From M30B19 sp041741535 (lineage in GTDB: Bacteria > Planctomycetota > Planctomycetia > Pirellulales > Pirellulaceae): a DNA stretch of 64,000 bases. A program made the translations under genes and the position numbers. Positions 1-8,396 of this stretch are shown one piece after another (the stretch's first letter is position 1; every line of letters begins with the position of its first letter). The stretch spans positions 1-64,000 of the forward strand of contig JBGSJV010000162.1 in NCBI GenBank assembly GCA_041741535.1, read 5' to 3'. Under the pieces are notes generated by a model, which was given only the letters and a program-made list of their open reading frames with translations, ran no database searches and was not told the origin of the DNA.

Positions 1-440
1 GCGGACCGCTCCGTCGGTCCGATTTTATTGTCGCGGACCGCTCCGTCGGTCCGATTTGATTGTCGCGGACCGCTCCGTCGGTCCGATTTCTTTTCCGCTT
101 CCGTTGGACCGTAGGAACGGTCCACTACACTGTCCCAACCCGCTCCGTCGGTCCGATTTCTTTGCGCTTCCGTTGGACCGTAGGAACGGTCCACTACAAT
201 GTCCCAGTCCGCTCCGTCGGTCCGATTTCTTTTCCGCTTCCGTTGGACCGTAGGAACGGTCCACTACACTGTCCCAGTCCGCTCTGTCGGTCCGATATCT
301 TTGCGATTCCGTTGGACCGTAGGAACGGTCCACTACACTGTCCCAACCCGCTCCGTCGGAACGATTTCTTTTGCGCCTCCGTTGGACCGTAGGAACGGTC
401 CACTACAATGTCCCAACCCGCTCCTACGGTCCGATTCACA
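1..440. repeat. Tandem hairpin repeat array (32-bp then 69-70-bp units)
   Basis: Two 32-bp units beginning at about 7 and 39 share the core CGCTCCGTCGGTCCGATTT. They are followed by five units of 69-70 bp starting at 71, 141, 210, 280 and 349, with a partial copy at 419. Each long unit holds two short palindromes: GGACCGTAGGAACGGTCC, and a GGACCG...CGGTCC type around the core. Single-base differences between units show the array is diverging. The array begins at the window edge, so its true left end is not seen. Open frames across it follow the repeat period and look accidental. Confidence 0.9.
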
Positions 441-444
441 ATAT

Positions 445-2511
445 TTACTTTTCTTGAAGACGGACTTCAATAAGATCTTGTTCTACCAACCATTCCAGCG
501 ACTGCTTTTGCCACGCATCCCACATTGGACCTTGATAGCCATTCAAGCCGTGGCCGCCGGATGGAAGCTCCAAATACCTCGCCGGAATCTTGGCCGATTG
601 CAACGCGTCAAACAACTGCCGACTGTTGATACTGGGTACGGGCTCATCATCAATCGCATGGGCTAAGTACATCGGCGGTGTTTTTTCATTAACTTGCTTT
701 TCATTCGAAAACAACTCGATCATTTCTGGTGACGGATCGGCACCCAGTAGATTTGTTCTCGAGCCGCCATGGGTCCATTCACCCATCGTCACGACCGGAT
801 AGACCAGAACCGCAAAATCCGGACGGCAGCTCGGTCGCTCCAAGAGATCATTCGCTACTGCATTTCCTTCGTCAAAATGCGTGGCCGCCGTGGAAGCCAA
901 ATGCCCACCCGCCGAAAACCCCATGATGCCAACCTGGCGCGGATTGATGCGCCACGCTTCGGCATTGGCACGCACGATTCGAATCGCTCGCTGGGCATCC
1001 AGAAGTGGCACAAAGGACCGACCGGCCGGCAAACGATACTCCAGAACAATCCCCGCGATCCCGTGCCGGTTTAGCCAACGCGCGATCAAGTGTCCCTCGC
1101 CTCCCGTGACCAAGCCTCCGTATCCACCCCCGGGACATATAATCACCGCTGAACCGCCTGGATTCTTCGGCAAATGCACCGTCATCTTCGCAGCCGAGGA
1201 TTCAAAGGACCCGTCGCCGTTGGGCGCTTTATCCGGCCAAAGCGGAACGGTCATGGGTTCGGGGATATCCTGCGTCACCAAATCAACCACATCGGATCGA
1301 CGACTTACTTCGGTCTCCGTAACTTTGGACTCGACCAGTAGGGAGGTCAACACCTGAGCATAAATTCGATGACCAAAATCGTTCGGATGATTGACCCCGT
1401 TTCCTGTAAGATCCCAGTCTCGTTTGCGGTTCAGTAATTCTGTCCAGATAGAGGTCATGTCGGCTAACGCGACACCCGGTCGAACCAATTCGGCCAAAGC
1501 ATCGCGGTACTGGGGAAACAACTCCGGCTTCAATGTCGTCCAATCGCGATTGCCGAGCATCGTCGCCACCAAAATAAACTCGGTGCCGGGTGCACCTTCG
1601 CGAATCGCTTCCATCATCGCCACAATATTTGCCCGGTACTCCTCGGCCGACCGACCCGCCGAATCGTTCATGCCAAAAGCCAGCATCACCAAATCCGGCT
1701 TTGCAGCCAACACCTCAGGAACTTGGGAAATTCCCCACGGCGTTGACGTGCCGCCCAAGGCCAAATTCGTTAATTGGATGTCGGGAGAATATGTCGCTCG
1801 CAGATGCTGCAACAAGAGATCTTGATACGGAGGTTGATACGGGGGCACTTTCGCCCACCCCGAAGCATTACAGCCCGTCGAAATACTATCGCCCAATAAC
1901 ACGAGCGATACGGGCTCGCCGTTTTGCAGCCGTCGAATCGTTCGTGGCAACGCCCGTTGGTCAAACGCGGGCAGTACCGACGGCCATGCTTCTGTCGAAT
2001 GTCGATAACTGACGCTCACTTGCATTTGATGATATTCGTCCGTTGAACCGAATAAGATCTCGCCTTGGCCATCGCGATGAGTGAGTTGGTAGGCTTGCGA
2101 CCCAGCGGGACGTCGCAAGTCTTGCTCGGTGAAAGCTGGAATTCGCGAGTCTTTCGGCAAGCTGATTTCGTTCGAACCCGGATGGCAGATATAGTCGCGG
2201 CCACTCAGGAAAATTTCGGCCCCCGACGAATGCCAATGTACGGACCGACAGACGCTCACGACCTCTTCGATTGGAAATAGGAGCTTCGCGGTGGCTACCC
2301 CGGTTTGTGCATCCCGCACGAATAACACCGATTCCCCTTCCACAAGGTTTCCGCTCCAAAACGGTTGTAGCAGTCGTGCATCATAGAGCCACTTCGGTTC
2401 GGCATTGCCCGGGCCGCTTCCATCCTGGGATAGACCTGATTGACTAAAAAGCAAACACCCAAGAACGGCTGCGACGCCGATAACCCAAGCCCGTGATTTG
2501 TGGATTCTCAT
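445..2511 (-). CDS. Secreted two-domain esterase: SGNH hydrolase plus alpha/beta hydrolase
   Basis: A 688-residue exported protein starting with a signal peptide of about 28 residues (MRIHKSRAWVIGVAAVLGC). The middle part is an SGNH/GDSL hydrolase: block I LVLLGDSISTG, block III AFGMND, and a C-terminal DxxH-type block VNHPNDFGH. The last 270 residues form an alpha/beta hydrolase of the BD-FAE/acetyl-xylan-esterase type, with an oxyanion loop ICPGGGYGG, nucleophile motif GFSAGG, an acid in DDEPVP and a final His in SGGHG. Both sets of catalytic residues look complete. The likely role is deacetylation of polysaccharides outside the cytoplasm, which is typical of planctomycete glycan degraders; the exact substrate is unknown. 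It stands alone between two repeat arrays. Confidence 0.85.
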   Translation of the reverse strand: MRIHKSRAWVIGVAAVLGCLLFSQSGLSQDGSGPGNAEPKWLYDARLLQPFWSGNLVEGESVLFVRDAQTGVATAKLLFPIEEVVSVCRSVHWHSSGAEIFLSGRDYICHPGSNEISLPKDSRIPAFTEQDLRRPAGSQAYQLTHRDGQGEILFGSTDEYHQMQVSVSYRHSTEAWPSVLPAFDQRALPRTIRRLQNGEPVSLVLLGDSISTGCNASGWAKVPPYQPPYQDLLLQHLRATYSPDIQLTNLALGGTSTPWGISQVPEVLAAKPDLVMLAFGMNDSAGRSAEEYRANIVAMMEAIREGAPGTEFILVATMLGNRDWTTLKPELFPQYRDALAELVRPGVALADMTSIWTELLNRKRDWDLTGNGVNHPNDFGHRIYAQVLTSLLVESKVTETEVSRRSDVVDLVTQDIPEPMTVPLWPDKAPNGDGSFESSAAKMTVHLPKNPGGSAVIICPGGGYGGLVTGGEGHLIARWLNRHGIAGIVLEYRLPAGRSFVPLLDAQRAIRIVRANAEAWRINPRQVGIMGFSAGGHLASTAATHFDEGNAVANDLLERPSCRPDFAVLVYPVVTMGEWTHGGSRTNLLGADPSPEMIELFSNEKQVNEKTPPMYLAHAIDDEPVPSINSRQLFDALQSAKIPARYLELPSGGHGLNGYQGPMWDAWQKQSLEWLVEQDLIEVRLQEK

Positions 2512-2679
2512 CGAATAATACTCCCAGAGTTCGAGTCGTTGACCGAACCAGAATTCATTTGCAAAAACTTCACCTGGAAAACCGGCCGTGGCAAACCGTG
2601 GAGTGCGATTATATACTCAAACTTTGTCCCGACGGGTCGCGACACGGCAACGCTGTGAAGCATATTTCGCCGCGAACCG

Positions 2680-3163
2680 AGGCCCGAATGGGCCGAAACA
2701 AGTTTGCACGGCACCAGGCCCGAATGGGCTGACGCAACCGTGCCCGGCATCAGGACCGAATGGACGGAACACATCCGTGCACGGCTCCATGCCCGAATGG
2801 GCTGACGCAACTTTGCACGGCATTAGGCCCGAATGGGCCGAAACAACCCTTGCCGGTGTGCGCGAGCCACCGGTTAGCGTGACATCTCCCTCAGAAAAGG
2901 CCGGAAAGGCCGACACAAATATCCCGTGAAAAAACTGGGGACACACAACCGTGCACGGCACCAGGCCCGAATGGGCTCACGCAACCATGCATAGTATTAG
3001 GCCCGAATGGGCTCACGCAACTTTGCATAGTATTAGGCCCGAATGGGCTCACGCAACCGTGCATGGTATTAGGCCCGAATGGGCCGAAACAACCCTTGCC
3101 GGTGTGCGCGAGCCACCGGTTAGCGTGACATCTCGTTCAGAAAAGGCCGGAAAGGCCGACACA
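2680..3163. repeat. 36-bp tandem repeat array with a duplicated 80-90 bp spacer
   Basis: At least eight copies of a 36-bp unit with the core AGGCCCGAATGGGC run from 2680 to about 2860 and from 2965 to about 3105. A longer segment, ACCCTTGCCGGTGTGCGCG through GGCCGGAAAGGCCGACACAA, follows the unit in both blocks (about 2845-2917 and 3090-3163), so the whole arrangement was duplicated. The unit contains the palindrome GCCCGAATGGGC. Because 36 is a multiple of three the array stays open in frame, but I see no start signal or domain that makes it a gene. The rest of 2512-3405 holds nothing I recognise. Confidence 0.85.
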
Positions 3164-3405
3164 ACATCAAAGCGTTGCGATTCAAAAATGCATAACAGCG
3201 TTGCTCTCAAAAGGAAACACTTCGGAGGCGACAACCAAGTATTTCCTTTTCCATGGGTCGACAGACAGGTCCGCCCGCTTTGGGGAACGGCTCGTAAGTT
3301 CATTCGAGAATTTTACCTGTCAGAGTCGCCGAAATTAGCCAATTATCCCTCACTATGTGAGAATAGTACCAAGTTCGGATTCTCAACATTTCGAAAGAAC
3401 TGAAA

Positions 3406-3594
3406 ATGGAACAAAACGCGAGCAAGAAAACATCGGTCGGCTCCGAGGCTATTGCAGCACTGTTGAGCGCCGTCATCGGCTCCGGTATTGGGTGGGTTAT
3501 TTGGCTGGCAACGACCAACGTTGCACTGGCGATTGGAATAGCAGGTCCAATGGCCGCTCTTTCCAACGTTTCATTGCGAAAGGTCATTCGATGA
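3406..3594 (+). CDS. Small membrane protein, unknown function
   Basis: A 62-residue protein with two hydrophobic stretches rich in Gly and Ala (IAALLSAVIGSGIGWVIWLA and NVALAIGIAGPMAAL), consistent with two short membrane spans. The charged N-terminus MEQNASKK and the basic tail are ordinary for a tiny inner-membrane protein. The stop codon overlaps the start of the next small gene in an ATGA arrangement, which is the best evidence that both are real and co-translated. I recognise no family; a phage- or plasmid-type small membrane protein is possible but unsupported. Confidence 0.45.
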   Translation: MEQNASKKTSVGSEAIAALLSAVIGSGIGWVIWLATTNVALAIGIAGPMAALSNVSLRKVIR

Positions 3595-3791
3595 GCATGC
3601 GTCTGTTCTTTAGTGGACTTATCATCGGCGTTGCCATCGGACTGATGGTTGGCGGAGCAATTGTCAAAATCTCAGCGGACGGGTCGGGCGAACGCGAGTA
3701 TCCTCAAGGCATCGCCCTATTGCTTGCGATCATCGGAGGAGCAGGAGTTGGAAGCGCGCTCCGCAGGTCCGCGATACTTCCTCCTGGCTAG
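3591..3791 (+). CDS. Small membrane protein, unknown function
   Basis: A 66-residue protein beginning MSMRLFFSGLIIGVAIGLMVGG. It has one clear N-terminal membrane span and a second hydrophobic stretch (GIALLLAIIGGAGVGSAL). The start is chosen because its ATG overlaps the stop of the preceding gene by four bases. The pair probably forms a two-gene unit of interacting small membrane proteins, by inference from the overlap only. No family recognised. Confidence 0.45.
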   Translation: MSMRLFFSGLIIGVAIGLMVGGAIVKISADGSGEREYPQGIALLLAIIGGAGVGSALRRSAILPPG

Positions 3792-3956
3792 GCGTGAAGC
3801 GCAACGCTAAATTGTCTCCGCTGACGTGGCATGCCGCCAACGATTGCAAAACAACATTGACTGAGGACGATCGGTCACGGCGCTGAGTTTGGTTAACAGT
3901 TAGTTTTCCAGCGTACTTTAGTTTGAATTTCTGACCAAAAAAAAATGGAGGAAGGA

Positions 3957-4163
3957 ATGAACGTTCGAACATTGGCGGGCTGTCTATGTTTCCTATTGGC
4001 ATTGGCGTTCATCGCTGTTGCAATAAAGAACACGTTCATTAATCCGACCCTCCCCGTCGACGATCCTTCGGGGCTCGGGGTTAGCCGTTTGGTTGGGTCG
4101 TTTTTGCCAGCGATCTTGTTGGGTGCCGCTGCTGCCAAACTACTACAATCCCCAAAACGATAG
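3957..4163 (+). CDS. Small membrane protein, unknown function
   Basis: A 68-residue protein with an N-terminal hydrophobic span (TLAGCLCFLLALAFIAVAI) and a second near the C-terminus (FLPAILLGAAAAKLL). An in-frame ATG at 3945 gives a slightly longer version, but a good Shine-Dalgarno sequence (GGAGG) sits five bases before the ATG at 3957, so that start is preferred. It lies on the same strand as the two small membrane genes upstream, after a 165-bp gap. No family recognised. Confidence 0.4.
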   Translation: MNVRTLAGCLCFLLALAFIAVAIKNTFINPTLPVDDPSGLGVSRLVGSFLPAILLGAAAAKLLQSPKR

Positions 4164-4240
4164 ATTCCTCAACTTGATTACCAGCCGCAACCGTTGCATG
4201 ATCAAGGACTCGCAACTCTTTCAGCGAACCCAGGGAATCG

Positions 4241-5416
4241 ATGTCAATGAATGCGCATTTTGGTCATGGCCTTGTCTGGCTTTTTGCTTTGGTCGCTTCG
4301 GCCGTTGCCAATGGCCAGGAAGCGGAACGACCGCGATTGCGCGATTTGGGAATCCGCGTAGGCGATCTTGATTGTGGGCCACTCAACGCCATCACGGATG
4401 TTGCAGGTGTTCGAGTCGGGCACACGACGATTGTCGAGGGAGAACACATACGAACGGGAGTGACGGCGATCCTGCCGCATTCCGGCAACCTGTTTCAACA
4501 AAAAGTCCGCGCCGGTGTTTGTGTGGCCAATGCCTTTGGAAAAGCCGCGGGGCTGTTGCAAGTCCAGGAATTAGGCACGATAGAAACGCCGATTGTACTG
4601 ACCAACACACTAAATGTTGGTACCGCGATGGAAGCGGTCGTCAAATGAACGCTTCATCAACCGGGCAACGAAACCGTTCGATCCGTCAACGCCGTCGTGG
4701 GCGAAACCAACGACGGATTTCTCAACGACATCCGGGGCCAACATGTCACGGAACAACATGTCCTGGCCGCGATCCAGAACGCTCAAGAGGGCGTGGTCGC
4801 GGAAGGATCGGTGGGGGCGGGCACCGGGACCATGGCGTTGGGCTTCAAGGGGGGCATTGGAACGGCATCTCGCCGGCTGGGCGACAAGCTCGGTGGATAC
4901 ACGGTGGGAGCACTGGTGCAAACGAACTTCGGCGGCAACTTGATGATTGCGGGAGTTCCCGTCGGCCAGCGGCTCAAAGTGCTTCCTGCGGAAGAGCCAT
5001 CGTCGATTCCAGACGATCCGACCCAAGAGTTTGGGTCGATCATGATCATCCTGGCAACCGACGCGCCGCTATCGGACCGCAACTTGAATCGCTTGGCATT
5101 TCGCGCCGTAGGTGGATTGGCGCGGACCGGCGCCAACTTGAGCAATGGCTCCGGGGACTTTGTCATCGCCTTTTCAACCGCCAATCTGGTTGCCGATGCG
5201 CCCAAGGATTCGGTCACGCAGTTGCCCGAGCTGCCCAACGCGCGAATGAGCCCCCTGTTTCAAGCAGCGATGGAGTCGGTTGAAGAGGCCATCATAAACT
5301 CCTTGCTAAAAGCCACCACGGTCCAAGGCAACAACGGCCACATCGGCCGCGCCATTTCCATCGAACACTTGCTGGAGGTTATCACCAAGGTGCAACCGGA
5401 GCTGATCGAGAAATAG
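4241..5416 (+). pseudogene. P1-family (DmpA-like) aminopeptidase gene interrupted by an in-frame TGA
   Basis: The two parts (4241-4645 and 4649-5416) are in the same frame and separated only by one TGA at 4646-4648. Joined, they give a protein of about 390 residues, normal for the L-aminopeptidase/D-esterase (DmpA, peptidase family S58/P1) family. It starts with a signal peptide (LVWLFALVASAVANG). Family motifs seen are GPLNAITDVAGVRVGH, the segment QPGNETVRSVNAVVGETNDG just after the stop, and NLSNGSGD, which contains the self-cleavage Gly-Ser and nucleophile. Flanking sequence is intact, so this is a recent nonsense mutation, a sequencing error or recoding. A stop in place of Trp (TGG to TGA) is the simplest explanation. 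Confidence 0.8.
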
Positions 5417-5746
5417 TCCCAACCGTTGATGCAAGAGCCGGGCTGAACGACGATGGGCCCTAACCATGACAATTCGCTTGTTGCCTCATCGTCACTAGAT
5501 CGGGTAGAAAAACACCGATCCGCGTTTGTAAACGCCGCTATGCTCTCCGTGTTCTCCGTGTCCTCTGTGGTTTCATAACGTGTTGGTTTGCACCGGTTTC
5601 GCGCATGCGATTCGCGACGCTCTCGCACTCGGGCCACTCTCAATCGCAAGTGTTGTAGGCGATGATCGTTCGACATGACGGGCAAAGTCCGAAGCAGAAA
5701 TCCACACCTACATTGTCAGAATCTCCCCAAAAGTCTGTTTTTCCAT
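5417..5746. other. Intergenic stretch holding one dispersed repeat copy
   Basis: No gene recognised. Besides the repeat at 5541-5575 it contains unremarkable sequence leading to the start of the hypothetical gene at 5747. Confidence 0.5.
5541..5575. repeat. Dispersed repeat, copy 1 of 4
   Basis: Contains GTTCTCCGTGTCCTCTGTGG followed by a TTCAT-type end. It is the most divergent of four copies in the window, with CTCTCCGT in place of CTCTCTGT at its left. Confidence 0.75.
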
Positions 5747-6064
5747 ATGACTGACATCGCGAAGCTGTCAAAAAACCCCGCATTTCACGACATGACTATT
5801 ACTCAGGCGGTTGATTACGCGATCAAGCAGGATCCCAAGACGCCGACAAGGTTCTTGATTCGGCGCGCACAGCTCGGTGATGACGAAAGACTATTACGCG
5901 GTTACGCCGTGAATCCTGAGCTGAAAGAAGGGTTGTGGAGAATGCATCGTGCCGGCCGACTCCATTGCACCTGCGAAGCCATCGCCATGCAATTTCCTGA
6001 GTTCGTTGATTTGAGGGACATTGTTGAGGCGAAGATCAAACAGTTGGTTGCTGGCAGTAAGTGA
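5747..6064 (+). CDS. Hypothetical protein
   Basis: A 105-residue soluble protein, from MTDIAKLSKNPAFHDM to the C-terminus VAGSK, predicted mostly helical. The frame is open further upstream to 5675, but the ATG at 5747 gives the more natural N-terminus. Near the C-terminus is HCTCEAIAMQFPEFVDLRDI, with two Cys and a His that could bind metal. I recognise no family. It sits between two copies of the dispersed repeat and has no clear partner gene. Confidence 0.45.
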   Translation: MTDIAKLSKNPAFHDMTITQAVDYAIKQDPKTPTRFLIRRAQLGDDERLLRGYAVNPELKEGLWRMHRAGRLHCTCEAIAMQFPEFVDLRDIVEAKIKQLVAGSK

Positions 6065-6097
6065 AGAAACAAGCATAACCCGAGCCGATTCGGTATC

Positions 6098-6132
6098 CCT
6101 CTCTGTGTTCTCCGTGTCCTCTGTGGCTTCAT
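6098..6132. repeat. Dispersed repeat, copy 2 of 4
   Basis: CTCTCTGTGTTCTCCGTGTC followed by CTCTGTGGCTTCATT. This is close to the consensus of the four copies, and copies 3 and 4 differ from it by one to three bases. Confidence 0.85.
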
Positions 6133-6255
6133 TCAATGGTCGTTCGCGCCTGCCTCACGTTGATGTGTATCCAAGGCAACAGGTCGGACTACCGCCGTTT
6201 AGTGTAGGATTGCACCATGGAGCCCACTGACGAACTCCGAGCGGATCCGGTACAC

Positions 6256-6291
6256 CCTCTCTATGTTCTCCGTGTCCTCTGTTGCTTCATT
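6256..6291. repeat. Dispersed repeat, copy 3 of 4
   Basis: CTCTCTATGTTCTCCGTGTC followed by CTCTGTTGCTTCATT. It forms the left end of duplicated block A. Confidence 0.85.
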
Positions 6292-6343
6292 CCACGCACG
6301 TACGCACACGCCTTACGTTGAAGACTGCCTCGGAATTGAATAA

Positions 6344-6601
6344 TCACTTAAGCTGCAACTCGATGTCGTCATGATTTTGGATGACAGTAACGAACCTATG
6401 GAATAAAGGGCCGAGGGTCGCTTCGCTTCGTTTCGAATGGTTCCAAACCAAAACGAATCCACCTCCAGGGGTTACCGAATCCTCCGTAATGCAGGTCGTT
6501 GAGCGCATCGAGCTTACCCTGCCAAGGTTTAGAAAGCCCCAGGCTTGAAGTAAACTCGGTGGCAGTGCTGGCTGGGGAAGTGCATTTTAGCCCATCAATT
6601 A
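6344..6601 (-). pseudogene. Decayed barstar-family copy
   Basis: Read on the minus strand, this copy keeps DGLKCTSPASTATEFTSSLG and the NLDAL-like motif (here KLDALNDLHYGGFG). It lacks the ATG and first codons that the intact copy at 8506-8778 has, and an extra base after GGFG throws the rest out of frame. The tail (IQNHDDIELQLK, stop at 6344) is recoverable in another frame. It is a dead duplicate of the intact copy. The stretch from 6602 to 6898 upstream holds no gene I can support. Confidence 0.75.
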
Positions 6602-6898
6602 GTTCCCACGGATGGCAAAGCCGGACTGCGGATGAAGAGTCGGTGGACACTCTCGGGACCTACTGCCCCTGTCCAACCGCAATTGTCAAATGGCCAACTT
6701 CCGAGATTCCACCTTGACGGAGCTCATTTCGACACCGTCTGCCGTGAACGTGTTCGTCAGTAGGCAGCGGTTGATGGCCGTCGCTTGCGGAGAGCTTCAC
6801 CCGAAGCCTGGGGCCGATTTGCTTCCGGCACACAGACAGAACCTCCGCATCGTGGTATACTGGCGCGAAACGTGAACTTTAACTGAACAGTTGATGAA

Positions 6899-7723
6899 AT
6901 GATGATTCGAGTAGGCTACGAGATCGCCTTTGAGTTGCCGTTGCCTGCGCCCGTCCTACTGATGTTGTACCTGCACCCGTCGCGGGCGGCGACGACGCGA
7001 ACTCCGGATCGGCTAGGAGTTTCTCCCAACGTCCCGCTCCGAGAATACGTCGATTCTTATGGGAACCGCTGCGGCAGGATGGTTGCTCCGGCGGGGCGGT
7101 TGGTGATCAAGAATGAGGCGGTCGTCGAGGATTGCGGTCTGCCTGACCTACAAGTACCAACCGCCGAGCAGTTCCAAGTGGACCAGTTGCCCGATGAAGT
7201 GCTGCTGTTTCTGTTGTCCAGTCGCTACTGCGAAGTTGATAGCGAACTGAAAGATATCGCGTGGAGTTTGTTTCGAGGTACGGCTCCGGGCTGGCCCAGG
7301 GTGCAAGCGATCTGCGATTTTGTCCACCGGCATATTCGCTTTGACTATTTGCAAGCCCGAGCGAATCGCACCGCGCTGGATGCGTATCGCGAGCGAGTAG
7401 GCGTTTGTCGAGACTTCATGCACTTGGCGATTGCCTTCTGCCGCAGTTGCAATATTCCGGCTCGGTATTGCACGGGATATCTGGGCGATATCGGAGTGCC
7501 GCCCGTGGCGGCCGTTATGGATTTTAGTGCTTGGTTCGAAGTCTATTTGGGCGGACAGTGGTATGCGTTTGATGCGCGAAACAACACGCCTCGGATCGGC
7601 CGCGTTTTGATGGCCCGAGGACGAGACGCGGCCGATGTGGCGCTGACCACCATTTTCGGCGAGAATCAATTGCAAAGCTTTGCGGTCTGGTCCGATGAAA
7701 TCCATCCCAATCACGAGGCTTGA
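6899..7723 (+). CDS. Transglutaminase-like (papain-fold) protein
   Basis: A 274-residue cytoplasmic protein of the bacterial transglutaminase-like family (COG1305 type). The N-terminal half is a beta-rich domain. The C-terminal half has the catalytic Cys in RVGVCRDFMHLAIAFCRSC and the Asp region in WYAFDARNNTPRIGRVL. The position where the family usually has its catalytic His reads Ser in DFSAWFEVYL. I believe related proteins share this variant, but I am not certain, so activity is open. Two adjacent ATG codons (6899 and 6902) are possible starts. Its small downstream neighbour at 7727 is only three bases away. The substrate is unknown; relatives are thought to act as peptidases. Confidence 0.8.
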   Translation: MMIRVGYEIAFELPLPAPVLLMLYLHPSRAATTRTPDRLGVSPNVPLREYVDSYGNRCGRMVAPAGRLVIKNEAVVEDCGLPDLQVPTAEQFQVDQLPDEVLLFLLSSRYCEVDSELKDIAWSLFRGTAPGWPRVQAICDFVHRHIRFDYLQARANRTALDAYRERVGVCRDFMHLAIAFCRSCNIPARYCTGYLGDIGVPPVAAVMDFSAWFEVYLGGQWYAFDARNNTPRIGRVLMARGRDAADVALTTIFGENQLQSFAVWSDEIHPNHEA

Positions 7724-7726
7724 CGC

Positions 7727-8011
7727 GTGTGCGTTCGCCAAACCCGTACGAACCTCCGAAGTCTCGATCATGCGCGGAGTAAACCGAGTTCCCTAACGTC
7801 GCCGTGTCCGGTTTGCGGCGAGGTAACGAACCGTTGGCGCGTCTGTGTTTCCCTGTTCGGCTATCGATGCAAGTCTTGTGGTGAAAAACTCTGGCTAGAG
7901 ATTGGTCGCGATGCACGTGCGTGGTTGGCATTGGCGATTGTGGTCTGCGGTTTTGGTTCAATGGTGTTTGACAGAACGTTTTTTATCCGACTACCCATTT
8001 TCAATCTATAA
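7727..8011 (+). CDS. Small zinc-ribbon protein with one membrane span
   Basis: About 94 residues. The middle holds a four-cysteine zinc ribbon (CPVCGE...CKSCGE, spaced about 23 residues) and the C-terminal part is hydrophobic (AWLALAIVVCGFGSMVF). The proposed GTG start lies three bases after the transglutaminase-like gene, which suggests coupling, but no good ribosome binding site or ATG supports it. The true start could be further in. No function can be assigned. Confidence 0.4.
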   Translation: MCVRQTRTNLRSLDHARSKPSSLTSPCPVCGEVTNRWRVCVSLFGYRCKSCGEKLWLEIGRDARAWLALAIVVCGFGSMVFDRTFFIRLPIFNL

Positions 8012-8396
8012 ATATCGTGTTCTGTATCTCCATTGTGGCATCGATATTTCTGCCCTGGAAGTACGGCGTTTTAACTTCACGGAAGAAATAAAGTATCCGT
8101 TCACGGTTGTTGGTCAATGCTAGGGGCTGGTGCGTTGCGCAAGTCATCTGTTTGTATTTTTGAGGCGCTCGAGTGCTCACGGGTTCCACATCCGATGAAG
8201 CCCGTTTTTTCAGCGACTTGCTCCACGGCACCCTACATTTCGTGAACGGTTACGAAATAAAGGTGGCCGCTTAAATCCCAAACGCGGGCCGCCGCCAATT
8301 TGGCGGTTCGCGTTGTTGTTCGAAGCTAAGTTGGAATTCGCCAAATTCGCTCTGGCCACGCGGTTAACTATCGCCGCTGGCTTCGTGAACGGTTAC
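8012..8396. other. Intergenic stretch, no gene seen
   Basis: No convincing coding frame. A short direct repeat, TTCGTGAACGGTTAC, occurs at about 8239 and 8382, the second copy immediately before duplicated block B. Confidence 0.5.

Larger units (their letters stand above)
6233..6601. repeat. Duplicated block, copy A (contains decayed barstar)
   Basis: About 370 bp that match 8397-8762 at high identity by eye. The match starts at TCCGAGC(C/G)GATCC, runs through the dispersed repeat and the barstar-like frame, and stops at CATTTTAGCCCATCAAT. Small indels distinguish the copies. The block carries a dispersed repeat copy (6256-6291) at one end and the 5' side of the barstar frame at the other. 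Confidence 0.85.

Noticed and set aside
1..440. Possible CRISPR array
   Set aside because: Units are contiguous with near-identical content and no unique spacers; no cas genes nearby.
60..666. Several open frames across the hairpin array
   Set aside because: Their periodic peptides mirror the DNA repeat and run on into the antisense of the esterase gene.
2951..3403. Open frame across the 36-bp repeats encoding repeated RPEWAHAT units
   Set aside because: The frame stays open only because the unit is a multiple of three; no ribosome binding site, signal or domain supports it.
4620..4700. Frameshift in the P1 peptidase gene
   Set aside because: Codon counting shows both halves share one frame; the lesion is a single TGA stop, not an indel.
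4372..5283. Open frame of about 300 codons inside the P1 peptidase region
   Set aside because: Arg/Gly-rich shadow of the peptidase gene in another frame; all family motifs are in the other frame.
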